Assembly: GCA_031290395.1 (NCBI GenBank)
Contig: JAITNN010000014.1
Span: forward strand, 1 to 64,000
Direction of reading: 5' to 3'
Length of the DNA stretch: 64,000 bases
Origin: Mycoplasmataceae bacterium
GTDB lineage: Bacteria > Bacillota_I > Bacilli_A > Mycoplasmatales > Mycoplasmoidaceae
Both the position numbers and the translations under genes were made by a program. The notes under the pieces were generated by a model. That model had not been told where the DNA came from and searched no databases. It worked only from the letters and a program-made list of their open reading frames with translations. How positions within the stretch are numbered: the first letter of the stretch is position 1; every line of letters starts with the position of its first letter. Shown in pieces: positions 29,319-41,599 of the stretch.

Positions 29319-32300
29319 ATGAAAAAACGTAAAATATTATTATCAATGCTAACAGTTGCTGCCACTGGTGCTGTTGTAGCAACAACTGTAACATCTTGTG
29401 GGGTCAGTTCTGACATCCTAAACAATATGGTTGATCGTGGTGGTGGTGATAAGTTCAGTACCAATGTTACTTTTGACCAAGCAATTAAAACAGCGTTAAC
29501 AAACAAAGATGCTACAGATGCTTTTAAGAAATCTGTCGTAAATAAAATCTTTTTTAATTGATTTAAGAAACTTAGTGACCGTACCGATACTGACAAATGA
29601 AGCAAATTATGAAAACAATACCAAACAGCTATTGATGATAGTTGAGATAGTCAAGTGCAATCTTATAAAGATAACCACTCAACTAACTGACAATATTATT
29701 TCCAAAACGAAGTGTTAAATCCAGTTGGTGGTTTTAAAGGTAAAACCGATGGAACAACCGATAACTCTTGATATCAATCTCAATGAGAGGATAAAGCTCG
29801 TACTTATTTTACTGGCGAAATGACAAAGTACGACTATTTGGCCGTACCAACATTAACACAAACTGATCCTAGCTTATTCCAAACTAATCCCACATACCAA
29901 TTTCCTGAAACAAATTTAGATCTAGATGTTGCTACTTCTATCAATACTGCTTCTGGTTATCTAGGAACTGGTCCGTTATACGATAGTGCACCTGTAGACG
30001 CCCACTTATTAAATCCTGATTGATGACCTGCTATTAACTTTTATGCAACTGCCAATCCAAGCTATGATAAAGGCAGTAAATTTTACCAAGATAGGTCATA
30101 TGCTTTACTTCAAAGAGAAGCTTTTGAAAGTTATACAGATACTAATCGGCCAATGTCTACGGGAATGTTATTATGAAAATATACATTGCCTAAAGGTAAA
30201 ACAGATTTAAAAAGTATTTACAATGAAGAGGTTGTCAATGGCAAAGATGGTGATAGTGGTTTATTAGACAAGGCAAGTTATTCTTTCCCATATTTTGGAG
30301 AAACTGGAACTGAAAATTGAGGACCAAATGAAGAGTTTGCCAAATTTACTACAAATTTTAAAGATGAATCTAATAATTTCTTTTTAAATAACCGTGGGGA
30401 TGTTACTAATGATACTCCAGCTGCATACGATTTTCAAAGTGGCAAAGTCGCTCCTGGATCTGTCGGTTTAATCAACATCCCTATAAATGACCAATATGGT
30501 GATGATTCTAGTGATGTTTTTTTGTTAAAACAATCTACAAGCATTAATGATGCATTTGAAACATTTGCTGGACCAGTATTTGATTTATATCATGCTGGAA
30601 ATGGAACCGTAAAAGTTGATGGAAATGATGAAATTATGCCAGATCGTTCTACATTAAGTTATGCGAGTGTATCTGAAAGTCGCGAACACATGTTTGATAA
30701 TGATAGTAACATTTTGAGTAATTTCCTATACGCACCAGCAGGTTCTGCTATTGCTGATCTCAATGTTTTAAAACCATTGCCATATGCAAATACTGATAAT
30801 GGTGTTAAAGATTTAGCAGCAACATTCGGTACTAAGTACGAGTCATTGTTCAATGATAAATCAGACTTTTATCACGATGAAGCTCAATACATTGTAAACG
30901 GAGTCCGTTTGGGGATTCCTGCTACTACAGCTGGTTCTATCGATGGTGTTCAATTACCATACATTATGATCCGAAACGATTCTGGTGTCCATATTGAAGG
31001 TATTGATGGTGCTGGATATTTACAACAATTAGGATCTTCTGCAGATCCAACAACTTCTAAATGAAGACCAGGTGATCCTTGATCTCAAGAAAGAGAAAAT
31101 CAGATTCTTAAATTCCGTACCATTTACGAAACAAAAGCTACCCCAGCTATTTCAGGAACTGGAATTGGATTAATTTCGCAAGGTGCCGATGCAGCCACTG
31201 GTGAATTAATTACATACCTTACAAGCAACACCGATAGTCTTGTGTTGGATGCAGTAAATGACGTATTAAACCCGCTTACAACAGATGGCTTACCAAATCC
31301 TTTTTACGATGCAACTTATAAAAGTAATGATTTATTTGGTTTAGCAGATTTTAACGATATAAGTACTAACAAAGATTGAAACATTAAATTAAATGATTTA
31401 ATTCAATCTTTTGACCTTCTGAACCAATTCCAAACCATTGTTACTAATTACGACACAAATAATAAAAAATTATTAGCTTGAAGTGATAAATACATTGCTA
31501 ACTCTTTGTATAACCCTAGTGATACTAATATTGACGCAAAATATAACAATGGTTTGGCAATGACTTTACCATTAGAAGTAATTGGTGGCCAAGCAGCCGA
31601 CTTAACAGGTGTTGGTAAGTTTGATGCTCGTGCTAAAACTCACTTTCAAGTAGCAGCTGATTGTGTAACCGATCTTTTTAAAACGCTTGAAAAAGAGTAT
31701 CCATCATTTGACAAAGCTAGTAGCACTTTACCTAGTATGGTAGCAAATGTGAATACAAATTACGATGCTTGAGTATCTTCAATTCCTAGTACTTCAAAAC
31801 CGTCTAGAGAAGGCAAAGGTAATTTAAAAGGTGAATACAAAGATGGTAAGTATAGTGAAAATATTCTGTCATACAACCCACATGTCAATGCTTTATTAAA
31901 TGCATTTGGTTCTTCATCTTCATTTAGCAACTCTGAAAAAACCGCTGCTTTGAATAATTATATTTATGATGTTAATCCTATTGACTATTCAAGTTATCAA
32001 TCAGCCATTGCTTCATTGTTCTTAACAAAACAACTATTAGCATCTACATCTATTAGTTCTCTATTAAATTCTGATGCAGCTGGTACGGCGTTACCTGAAT
32101 TTACTGATTACCAAACAGCTTTAACTAACGAATGAAAATACCAATTGGGAATGACGATGGGATCGTTCGGTACAGGTGTAACTAACGGATATTCTGATCA
32201 ATTAATTAGTTACGATATGTTATTAGCTTCTATAAAATATCTATCAGGTGGTGACAATCCTTTTGATAATTTCCTTGCTGAAATGAAAAATAAGATTACT

Positions 32301-33410
32301 GCTCCAGATTCAACATCGTGGAATAATAATGCTTACATTGTGTGATTAACAAAAAACAGTCCCAATGGCGACCCAGATTTTGCTAAAGGTGATTGATCGG
32401 ATGCTAATGTTGATTTGGATGTAAACACAAATACCGCAATCAATGGTGCCGAAGCGTTATATGGTTGGAAAAGTAATTATGACAATATTTTTAGTCAAGA
32501 ATATTCACAACCTAACGCTATTACAACAGGTGACATTGGTGTTTCATCCTCATACAAAGCATTTGACGAATATAGTCAATTCGCTGGTATGCCTATAAGC
32601 GGTGCAACTGATTTAGATTTTAGTTTTTTTGATGCAATGGGGTATTTAGGGTTGCAAACTAGCAGTTCACTTAATAGCACAATTAAAGATGCTTTGGAAA
32701 CACAATACCCAAGTAGTTCTACTAAAGATGAACATGAATTGCTACGAGGTTCTTTGTACAACTTCACAGTTAAAGATGGCTTGGGCGCAACAGATAAATT
32801 AGGTTCAATCACGGCTATGCAAAACATTGTTGATGGTCTTCGTTCATCAAGTCAAATAATGAGCTTTGCTGCATATTTAAATACTCGTACAAATGACTTT
32901 GCTGATGTAATTAGTCAATTGACATATATGACCGATACTACCTTACAAAAAACAACATTAAAAGAAGCTATTGAAGATAAAATCAATGCTAGTCCACAAT
33001 GATTAGATGGCTACAATGTTAAACAAGCAAGAAAATCTTCAGGTGCTTATACACCAACTTTAGAATTGAGAAATCCAACTTCTGCTGATTCACCAATTTT
33101 TAGAGATACTTCCACTTCAGATCCAGCTGGATATAGAGCACGTATTATGCAATTAAACTCAACAGACTTTGCCAGTGTAGGTGCATTAAAAGATGCTCTC
33201 GGTGATTCATCTACTGATCTATTTAATTCTTTAGTAGTGCAAACCGCTCTTGAATGACAAAATACTGGTTCTCTATATAACAATGTTATGAAAGCGGTAT
33301 TAACGGCTGTAGCTGCATACGGAAGCGATGGCAAAGCCACTGTATTTGATCGTAGATTTAATGATCAACTAGGTAGTTCTTGAGTGAAAGACTATAAATC
33401 TAAAAACTAA
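29319..33410 (+). CDS. very large lipoprotein (1363 residues)
   Basis: The N-terminus MKKRKILLSMLTVAATGAVV...TSC is a lipoprotein signal with lipobox TTVTSC. The mature chain is rich in Asp, Ser, Asn, Thr and Tyr, has no further membrane helix and shows no repeats that I can define. Many TGA-Trp codons are read and the frame is open throughout. Very long lipoproteins in Mollicutes are often surface antigens or parts of processing machinery. The genomic partner 3 bp downstream is a HAD phosphatase gene. Confidence 0.85.
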
Positions 33411-33412
33411 TA

Positions 33413-34288
33413 ATGAACAAGAAATTAATATTTACTGATTTAGATGGCACTTTTTTAAATTCTGATAAGAAAATTACAAAAGAAAGTGAAAAAATCATTA
33501 AAGCCTTAGTCGCTCAAGGTCATTACTTTTGTTTTTGTACAGGTCGTTCCATCAATGATGTCTTACCGTATTACAAACAACTCGGTCTCACTACCTTGTG
33601 TATTTGTAATAATGGTGCTGCAATCCATAACCCTTCTGACACACACTTTGATGATATTTATTTTCCAATCAACAACCATGTTTTCTTTAAACTATGAGAT
33701 GATCCTGAAATCCAAGACTTACTAGATTATTTTGTCATTAAAACAAAACACAATACTTTTGTCAACAAAATTCCAACGGAAACCAAAATTAAAGAAAAAA
33801 TGAATACTTTATTTCATATTGATTTTTCACAAGTCAAGAATGAAAAAAAAGAAGCATTAATATATCATAAGAAAGATCGTAAGACTGACATCTTATCAAT
33901 CATTTTAATATTAAAACATGGTGTTGATCCACACAAACTATATTACCTAATTAAGAGTGTCACAAATAACCTATTAATTGCTCATTGATCAATAGACAAC
34001 CGTGGTTTTGAGCACACTGGCCAAGTTATATTAGAATTGAACCATAACTTTGCCAATAAATTAAACTCCTTAAAATTTGCTCAAAGTTATTATGACATTC
34101 TTTGAGCTGATACATATGTCTTCGGCGATGGTGAAAATGATGTTGCTATGCTCCATAAAACAGACAACTCATGATCAATGAAAAATTCTGGACCGCATGC
34201 TATTACCGTTGGTCATAGTATCACTCGTGAAGATAATAACCACGATGGTGTCGCTAAAACACTTGCTGAACTATTAATGCCTAAATAA
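33413..34288 (+). CDS. HAD-superfamily phosphatase, Cof type
   Basis: 291 residues. HAD motif I FTDLDGTFLNS at the N-terminus, motif II CTGRS, a cap domain in the middle and motif IV FGDGENDVAML. Cof-type enzymes dephosphorylate small phosphates such as sugar phosphates or flavin nucleotides; the substrate is not clear. It follows the large lipoprotein gene closely and overlaps the 3' end of coaX by 15 bp on the other strand. Confidence 0.9.
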
Positions 34289-35008
34289 TTGGTTATATCC
34301 TAACAGTACAGCATTATCTATTGTTGCAACATTAGACATATTATTTACAAAATGTAAATAATATGATTTACCACCAGAGATATAAACGTTTTTAATATTG
34401 TAATTATCAGAAGCATATTTCTGAATACTTTCAATAAAACCTTTGGCCATGTGTGAAGCACCACTTGCCAATGATTGATTGGTATTCTTACCAAACGATA
34501 ATTGGTTTTTAATTTGTCCAAAGCTTTTCGTTTTAATTAGCGATGTTGTTTCGTTTAACTGATGAATGCCAAGTTGAATCGATGGTGCTATCACTACACC
34601 TTTAATTGTTTTATTATTGACTGCAACTGCAAATGTCGCTGTTCCAAAACTAATACCAATACCACTCTTATATTTATTCTTAATAAATAAAGCAAAAGCT
34701 AATATATCTAACCCAATTTCTTTTTTATTAAATTGCGATAAATTGAAACTTGATTCAAAGTCACGAATGTTAATTATTTTTGCTTTTATTTTAGAAATAG
34801 CATAAATATCTTTGGCGATACGTAACTCAATGTTTTTAACAACTGAGCCAATATAAACAGAGGTTATTTTATTACTTTTAAAGATCGTTTTTAAATCTGT
34901 AGGACGATATTGTGGCGTAGATAAAATCTTTACTTTAGATAAAACATTGTCTTTAAATAAACCAAACTTGATATTGGTATTGCCAATATCCACAATTAAT
35001 CTAAGCAC
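34274..35008 (-). CDS. coaX: type III pantothenate kinase
   Basis: 244 residues. The N-terminal DIGNTNIKFGLF is the phosphate-binding DxGNT motif of CoaX; GLDILAF corresponds to the G-x-DR-like region, GISFGTATFAVAV to the usual DxGTAxT motif and YISGGKSYYLH to the C-terminal block. The normal Asp/Arg in two of these motifs appear replaced (GLDILA for G.DR.A, SFGTA for D.GTA), so activity may be altered. The start is GTG and overlaps coaD. It phosphorylates pantothenate in coenzyme A synthesis. Confidence 0.85.
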   Translation of the reverse strand: MLRLIVDIGNTNIKFGLFKDNVLSKVKILSTPQYRPTDLKTIFKSNKITSVYIGSVVKNIELRIAKDIYAISKIKAKIINIRDFESSFNLSQFNKKEIGLDILAFALFIKNKYKSGIGISFGTATFAVAVNNKTIKGVVIAPSIQLGIHQLNETTSLIKTKSFGQIKNQLSFGKNTNQSLASGASHMAKGFIESIQKYASDNYNIKNVYISGGKSYYLHFVNNMSNVATIDNAVLLGYNQLFRH

Positions 35009-35459
35009 ACTTTTGTCCTTTTATTGACTGTCTTTGTCTTATTAATTCTTTTCTATTGGTAGATGAAATGTCTTTTAATTTAGAGTCAGCCACAAAAAAG
35101 ATGGTCTCAATTTTATGATTTAATAAATTATTGTTTTGTGCCATGCTGATTTCATAGCCAATATCTTTAGAACTTCTAATGGAACGAACAATATATTGGC
35201 AATGAAGTTTCTTGACTAAATCAACTGTCAAACCATCATTACTAACTACGGATACATTTTTAAGACTCAACTTGTTTACAGCCTTTGTAACGGTCAACAA
35301 TCGTTGTTTAAGCTTATATTCATATTTCTTATCAATGTTTTGTGAAACAACAACATAGAGATAATCAAAAAGATTTGCCGCACGTTTAATGATGTTAATA
35401 TGGCCAGAGTGAATGGGGTTAAATGATCCAGGGAATACCGCTCTACGTAGTTGTTTCAT
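35001..35459 (-). CDS. coaD: phosphopantetheine adenylyltransferase
   Basis: 152 residues. PGSFNPIHSGHINII carries the T/HxGH nucleotidyl-transferase motif, YIVRSIRSSKDIGYEISMAQNN is a family block and ISSTNRKELI is the C-terminal signature. It makes dephospho-CoA. It overlaps coaX by 8 bp, so two steps of coenzyme A synthesis are co-transcribed. Confidence 0.93.
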   Translation of the reverse strand: MKQLRRAVFPGSFNPIHSGHINIIKRAANLFDYLYVVVSQNIDKKYEYKLKQRLLTVTKAVNKLSLKNVSVVSNDGLTVDLVKKLHCQYIVRSIRSSKDIGYEISMAQNNNLLNHKIETIFFVADSKLKDISSTNRKELIRQRQSIKGQKCA

Positions 35460-35491
35460 AAAGTGGGTATTATTATAAAGAATAAGCCGAT

Positions 35492-35926
35492 TTATTTTTC
35501 TTTGTTCTTTATGTAGTCAATAACTTCACGATTTGTTTTAAAGACTTTACCTTGGTCTTTAGTGGCTATTAATAAGTAATTTTTGTCTTTTGTTTTGGAA
35601 ATCCCAATAATAGACTTCTCGCAAATGTTAAACTTGTCTAATTGTTTCACAGCATCCTTATGACCACTACGGTTTAACATTTTACGAATATAGTTGATGG
35701 TTCAAGCAACTCCAAACTCGTATGTGTTTATTTCATTAACACTATCTAAATCCACAATCACATAGTCGCTGTTTAACAACTTAGAATTATTTGCTCAATA
35801 AATTTCCTCGGCATGTTTGATATCGTTTTTAGATTGATATCATTGAATGTCAATGTCATCTTTTAATTCATCAACAATATCTAAAAAGTCATTGCCAATT
35901 AAATAACCATGTTTTAGTTTATACAT
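35492..35926 (-). CDS. nucleoside 2-deoxyribosyltransferase-like protein (tentative)
   Basis: 144 residues. YKLKHGYLIGNDF at the start and, near residue 53, SDYVIVDLDSVNEINTYEFGVAWT resemble the ADvvvA.LdG...D.GT..EiG.A block of nucleoside deoxyribosyltransferases, with Glu as the nucleophile candidate. Two TGA-Trp codons precede it. It is upstream of coaD in the same direction with a 32-bp gap. The assignment rests on one motif only. Confidence 0.4.
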
Positions 35927-36039
35927 TTGTATTAGCCTCTTAAATTAATAATATCAAATAAACTAACTAATGTAATTCTAAATATAATTGCTTTATTTTC
36001 AATTACTTAATAATTCGCAACATTTGACAAATTACTAGT

Positions 36040-38484
36040 TTACAATACGACGTTACGACGTTGTATTCGTTTTTGTGTTGCAGCCGCTCGAACATTATCA
36101 CGTCTAGTCTCTATATTGGTAAGTCTAGCATTTTTCTCAAAAATTGCCTGAGCGCGGATGCAAAATTCATCTCTGATTTGTCCCGCTTGTAAATCTAACT
36201 GACGAATTTGCATTTTTTCATCACACAATTCCAATATTTTTGGCGATGTTTTATTACGATCAACTCGTCCAAATCTATCATAAACAATTTTTGCGGGAAT
36301 GGCGACTTCATAACCATGTTCATCAACTCCACATACCCCTTCTTCCATAGTGCTATCCAAATATGTTTTGGATAATCCACCATCTGATAATAAACGAATA
36401 CGAATTTTTTCTCCTTTAGTGTTTTTATAATCGAATGCCATTGGATCATCTGTACAACTATGAGCTTCTAACTTTGTAAGTTTTCCTAAACAATACTGTA
36501 GAACACCATCCGTAAACTGTTGTGAATTTGTAAATCACGGTTTTACTTGCTTTTGGATTTGTAAAATATCTGCAAATAAAATTTTGTTGTCTATATGTTC
36601 TTTATTTCAATATTTAAGTATTAATACTTGACAATTGAAATTTTCATCACATTTTTGTTGAGAACACTCAACATTAAAACGAGAACCACCCACATCGTAC
36701 ATATTGTTAGTTTGCTTTTGAATTTTTTTGAACAAATCAATGACATCATTCCGATTACCAATTATGTCCAATCGAATAATTCTATCGTTAATTTTATTTT
36801 TTGTTTCAAATTTAGTTTGCGGATTAAAATAAACTTTTAATAGGTCTAATAGTGTCGCTTCTTTTTCACTAACATTGTAATAGCCACCAAACCACGTGTT
36901 GCCAAATTGCGCCACTCGGTTAGAAGATAATTCGGTATCACCGCGATAAACTGTTTTAGTGTGCCCGTTCAAAAATGCTTCACGTTTCAAGACAACTCTG
37001 CGTCCATATTTATCTAAATATTCTCACTGTTCTTCGGATGCATTTTTCATTTCATTTGCATGCTTGTCAAGTTTTGTGTAAAGATTAGAATATGTCACAT
37101 CCTCCGCTATTAATTGAACGCGCACTTTTTCTTCGGCAGACAAACGGCCAAACGGTTTGTGCTTGTCGTGTTTGATTATTGTTTGTGTAGCATCCAATTC
37201 CTTAACTTGCTGTCATGAACCGTCTACCATCCATATTTCCTTCAAATAGATATCATGACCTTCAGCTGTTTTACCACGTGCAATAATTCTCTTTAATTGC
37301 CCCTTATTATTTATGTATTGTATTTCTTCGTGACCAGCTTCAGCAGAAATAACATTTGCCTCTCTTTTTGTTCTTTTCCTATTTATATATTCAGGTAAGG
37401 TAGCGACGTGCGTTTCAGCTAATTTATCTTCTTCTAAAGCAAATGCTATAGATGTATCCAAACCTTTATCTTGGGTTTGAGTTTTTTGAGGAGTACTCGG
37501 TTTGCCTGTTGCGGTATGTGTTCCATTATCATTTCGTTGAATCACAGTATCCCTCACAGTTCTGCCAACTGCAATACTACGATGAATGGCCGTCTCGCCA
37601 TCCTGGGTAATAATTTCATGGGTGTGTCCATCAAAAAATGCACATATACATGGTTCTACAAGCAATCCCGATATTCTTCCACACAATTCTAATCTATTTC
37701 TTCGCATTTCTGAATCCGGCATTTGATTAACAACATCCACAATTCTTTGGATGTTACGAATCAAGTCAACCCCCCTAGATCCATCATACGGTTGCCCTAG
37801 ACGAGTTATTTGTGGTTCTCTAGTTATCGGAAAGTGTGTACCAATAATTAACTTTTTTCCATTTTCTCGACTTGAAATAATGGCTTGTTCTAATTGCGCT
37901 AGTGAATCAAAAAAAATGTCGTGTTGAGAATTGATGTCAACCTCTGGCGAAAAACCTAGTTCTCATTTATATTGCGATTCAGGACCTCACATAACCGCAC
38001 CAAAAAAATCAAATCTTTCATTTAAATGTATACTTCGTTGCTCAACAACAGTAATTTTATCAGAAATGACAGTAGCCACGGCTGTACAGAAATCAATAAA
38101 GTTCTTATAGGATGTAAAATCTTCAGCATGTTCATTTGGCTCAGCCGTGATTTCCTTTTTAAATTGATGATTGCCTAAAACATATGTGATTTTACAATTC
38201 GGAAAATTTCTTGCAGCTCAGCGCATCCCTTCTATAACGCCATTCATTTGGTCACCTAACAAAATAACATGAGAATTATCTGGTAATTGTGGAATCCTAA
38301 AAGAAGCCTCTACTCTTGAAGTATTAGAGGCATATCCAATTCCAGTATCTACATCTGCTTGATAGGCAGCATTCCTAGCAATAATGGGTCCCGCACAATG
38401 ATGTATTGTTTCGTATAATGATTCTAAATGTAAATCTGACAATGAAATCATTAAAGTACTTGTTTGTTGTATATCTTGTGGCAT
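36040..38484 (-). CDS. large metallophosphoesterase-domain protein
   Basis: 814 residues. Calcineurin-like metal-binding motifs are in order: SDLHLES (D17, H19), LLGDQMNG (near 77), LGNHQF (near 104), GTHFPIT (near 195) and FFDGHTHE (near 258). The remaining 540 residues are not recognised and include a Thr/Gln-rich linker and a basic C-terminus (RDNVRAAATQKRIQRRN). There is no signal peptide. A cytoplasmic phosphodiesterase or nuclease acting on DNA, RNA or nucleotides is possible. It stands alone on the minus strand. Confidence 0.7.
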
Positions 38485-38492
38485 ATTATTTT

Positions 38493-38708
38493 CTACCTTC
38501 CTAATCTAAATAAACTATATCCCCAAAAAAAATAATGAGTAGCTACTTTTGTATTAACTATGTTATACGCTATGTAATACATAATCATATACGAAAGAAT
38601 AAAATGTAAATACGAGTCAAAGTCAAATTGCTTTATGCCTAAGACATGATCCAAAAAATGAATTAGGTTCAAATAAAAATAACGAAAATCATATTTTTCT
38701 AAAAACAT
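38493..38708 (-). CDS. possible small membrane protein
   Basis: 71 residues, aromatic and hydrophobic (ILSYMIMYYIAYNIV as a likely membrane helix). No ribosome site before the ATG. It ends 9 bp before the metallophosphoesterase start, in the same direction. It may be a leader ORF or spurious. Confidence 0.3.
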   Translation of the reverse strand: MFLEKYDFRYFYLNLIHFLDHVLGIKQFDFDSYLHFILSYMIMYYIAYNIVNTKVATHYFFWGYSLFRLGR

Positions 38709-38709
38709 A

Positions 38710-38867
38710 ATTGTACAAAAGATTCATACATTAAACCAGACTGTATTCACACAGCGTCAAGATGATTATTGCCATTCAAACAACGTTCTCATGACAACAC
38801 ACTACTATCAGATGAAATTAAAGAAAAAATCATTAAATATATTAATAGCATAGTAAATGAAAAATAG
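38710..38867 (+). pseudogene. possible C-terminal coding remnant
   Basis: The frame ends SRWLLPFKQRSHDNTLLSDE followed by a basic helical tail ending in NEK and TAG at 38865. It has no start codon and a stop shortly upstream. It looks like the last 50 residues of a lost gene. Family unknown. Confidence 0.25.
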
Positions 38868-38892
38868 AATGTGTAAACATTCTATTTTTCAC
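38863..38892. terminator. intrinsic terminator
   Basis: AAAATAGAATG/CATTCTATTTT with a 6-nt loop and a T-run. Two more small hairpins, GCCAGGC/GCCTGGC and ACAAGG/CCTTGT, follow at 38899-38937. The group separates cinA from the metallophosphoesterase region. Confidence 0.7.
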
Positions 38893-38972
38893 TCTTAACC
38901 GCCAGGCAAGCCTGGCAAACAAGGAAACCTTGTCTTTGTTATTATAAGTCAAAATTAAATTGTGTCAAGTCG

Positions 38973-39452
38973 CTAGCTAACGCGCTTCAATAAATCTAAT
39001 AATAAAGACAATGCTTTAAATGTAAAATCAATTCTAATTTGGTTACGCTCAGTTTCTTTAGAATGTATTTCATATGTGTAAGTTTTATCAATCACACAAA
39101 TACAAACATAAGCCATACCTACTTGTTTATTTTCGTCAGAGATTGGTCCAGCATTACCAGTAATTGAAATTGCAACATCCGATTTAAATTTGCCAATAAC
39201 ACCGACAGCCATTTCTAAAGCAGTTTCTTTAGAAATAGCTCCAAATTTATCTAGCGTTTTGGGAACAACATTAGCTAATTTTATTTTAGATTCATTACTG
39301 TATGTGATAATGCCACCTAAATAGACTTTAGAAACGCCAGAAACATTAACGATATGAGAACCAATCATTCCACCTGTAACCGATTCACAAGTAGATAAAG
39401 TTAGATGTTTATTTTTTAAAATCTCAACAATTTCTTGAACAAAAGTACTCAT
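38973..39452 (-). CDS. cinA: CinA-type nicotinamide-nucleotide amidohydrolase
   Basis: 159 residues, only the C-terminal CinA domain (PncC). TCESVTGGMIGSHI, GGIITYSNESKI and AISITGNAGP are its conserved blocks. It deamidates NMN in NAD recycling and is often found near recA and pgsA. Here it follows pgsA with a TAATG overlap. Confidence 0.9.
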   Translation of the reverse strand: MSTFVQEIVEILKNKHLTLSTCESVTGGMIGSHIVNVSGVSKVYLGGIITYSNESKIKLANVVPKTLDKFGAISKETALEMAVGVIGKFKSDVAISITGNAGPISDENKQVGMAYVCICVIDKTYTYEIHSKETERNQIRIDFTFKALSLLLDLLKRVS

Positions 39453-40156
39453 TATTGTGTCTTAGTTTTTTTAGGTTTATAAAAACGATAAACGTAAATT
39501 ACACCAGATATTATTGAAAAAGCCGTTGCGACTAACATCATTATATTTTGAATTAGATAATATCATAGGTAAAAATCACGTGGAAACCAATATGCAGCAT
39601 AATCAGTTTGCGGTACATTAAAAAGGAAAAATATAATTAAAATTGCAATCATTTGGGTGATAGTTTTCAATTTACCTCAAATATTTGCCGGTATTAACAC
39701 CCCTTTCTTTATAGCTTGAATACGTGTCCCCTCAACAACGGTGTCTCTAATTATCATAATTATTGGAATTCATATTGGTATTAAAGGACCATATTGGGCA
39801 AATGACGCATTACCTTTATTAGGTTGAAATAGAAAACAAATAAGTATTGAATTAATTAATATTTTATCTGCGATTGGATCTCATAATTTACCAAAATCGC
39901 TGACTCAATTATTGCGCCTTGCCAAAAAACCATCGAGTCAATCAGTTATACAAGCAAGTGTAAATAAGCACCCAGCAAGTGTAAAGTTTAAATGAAAATA
40001 TGTATCGAAATCGGCACTGTCAAATCAAAAATACAAAGAAATTCCATAATATCCAATTTGTAATGGCGGTATTAATAATAGAACAATAATCGCTGGCACA
40101 AGTGCCATTCTAAAAATTGTTAGTATATTTGGTATATGTTTTGGTTGTAATTTCAT
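39452..40156 (-). CDS. pgsA: CDP-diacylglycerol-glycerol-3-phosphate 3-phosphatidyltransferase
   Basis: 234 residues with several membrane helices. The CDP-alcohol phosphotransferase motif is TDWLDGFLARRNN...DFGKLWDPIADK. This makes phosphatidylglycerol phosphate. Five or more TGA-Trp codons are read. It starts 2 bp after the asnS stop and overlaps cinA. Confidence 0.93.
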
Positions 40157-40158
40157 TA

Positions 40159-41514
40159 TTAAAATTTAAGAACTCCCTCCACTCGTGGGAAAGGAATGGC
40201 ATCTTTAATGTTTTCAAGGTCAAGGATATACATGATAAGTCTTTCAAAGCCCAAACCAAATCCAGCAGAAGAGAAATATCCATATTTTCTTAAATCTAAA
40301 TATCATTGGATACTAGAAATATCAATTTTAAGTTCTTTGCAACGCTCCATGAGTTTGTCGTAATCGTCTTCTCTCTGGCTACCACCAACAATTTCACCAA
40401 CGCCTGGGACTAATAAATCGCAAGCTGCGACTGTTTCTCCATCAGCGTTTGCTTTCATATAGAAGGCTTTAATTTTCTTTGGATAGTTATATAAAAACAC
40501 TGGCGCATTGAATTCTACTTCACAGATGTATCTTTCATGCTCACTAGCTAAATCCATACCAAAGTGAATGTTATTATCTTCAAACTTATGACCTTTGGCT
40601 ACGGCTTTTTGTAATAATTCAATTGCTTGACGATATTCTAATTTTTCAAATTTATTTTTGACTAAAGTATTTAATCTAGTCTCTAACTCAGGTTTGTTTT
40701 TCTTAAAGAAAGCAAATGAATCTTCGCATTCTTTTATCGTAGATTTCACAACGGTTTTAACAAAAGCCTCAATAACTAACATTAATTGTTTTAAATCAAT
40801 AAAAGCTATTTCTGGCTCAATCATTCAAAACTCTGACATATGTCTATTAGTATGACTACGTTCTGCCCTAAATGTCGGTCCAAAGGTATACACTTGTCTA
40901 AATGCTTGGGCATAAGCCTCAGCATTTAGTTGACCAGAAACCGTTAATTTACCAGCTTTATCAAAAAATGGTTTTTCAAGATTGTGAACTAGATCAAAGT
41001 TTTCACCAGCACCTTCAGCATCGTTAGAAGTAATAATTGGTGTGGCAACTCATAAAAACCCATTCTCTTGGAAGAATTTATGAATAGCAAAAGCCAACTT
41101 ACTACGAACATTCATAATCGCAGCAAAAGTAGTGGTTCTAGCTCTTAGGTGAGCATTATCACGCAAGAATTCAAGGGAGTGTTGTTTTTTCTGCAATGGG
41201 TAGTCCTCGTGTGCTTGCTTTAGTAATTTCACTTCATCAGCCACAACCTCATATTTTTGTTCAGACTTTTCATTGAACTTTACTTTACCAATTGCTAGTA
41301 CAGAACTACCAGTACGCGCAGCTTTGACCTCATCAAAGCCTTTTGTAGATTGCTTTTTATAGACAACTTGAACATTATTAATACTTGATCCATCGTTAAT
41401 TTCTAAAAAAGCAATCTTACCACTATCACGATTGGATTTCACTCATCCTCTAATCGTAACTTCATCTAACTTTGTACCGTTAGTTAATATTTCTTTAATC
41501 TCTACAATTTCCAT
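40159..41514 (-). CDS. asnS: asparaginyl-tRNA synthetase
   Basis: 451 residues, normal length. OB-fold N-domain ([24 protein letters not shown]), class II motif 2 [22 protein letters not shown] and motif 3 [13 protein letters not shown]. It charges tRNA-Asn; the matching tRNA gene is at 23519. It heads an asnS-pgsA-cinA operon. Confidence 0.95.
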
Positions 41515-41599
41515 AAGTTCACTAATTATATATGTGGGTTTGTAATGTCTCTATATCTTTTATTATGAAATTTATAGAAATATTAACTAACATATAAAT

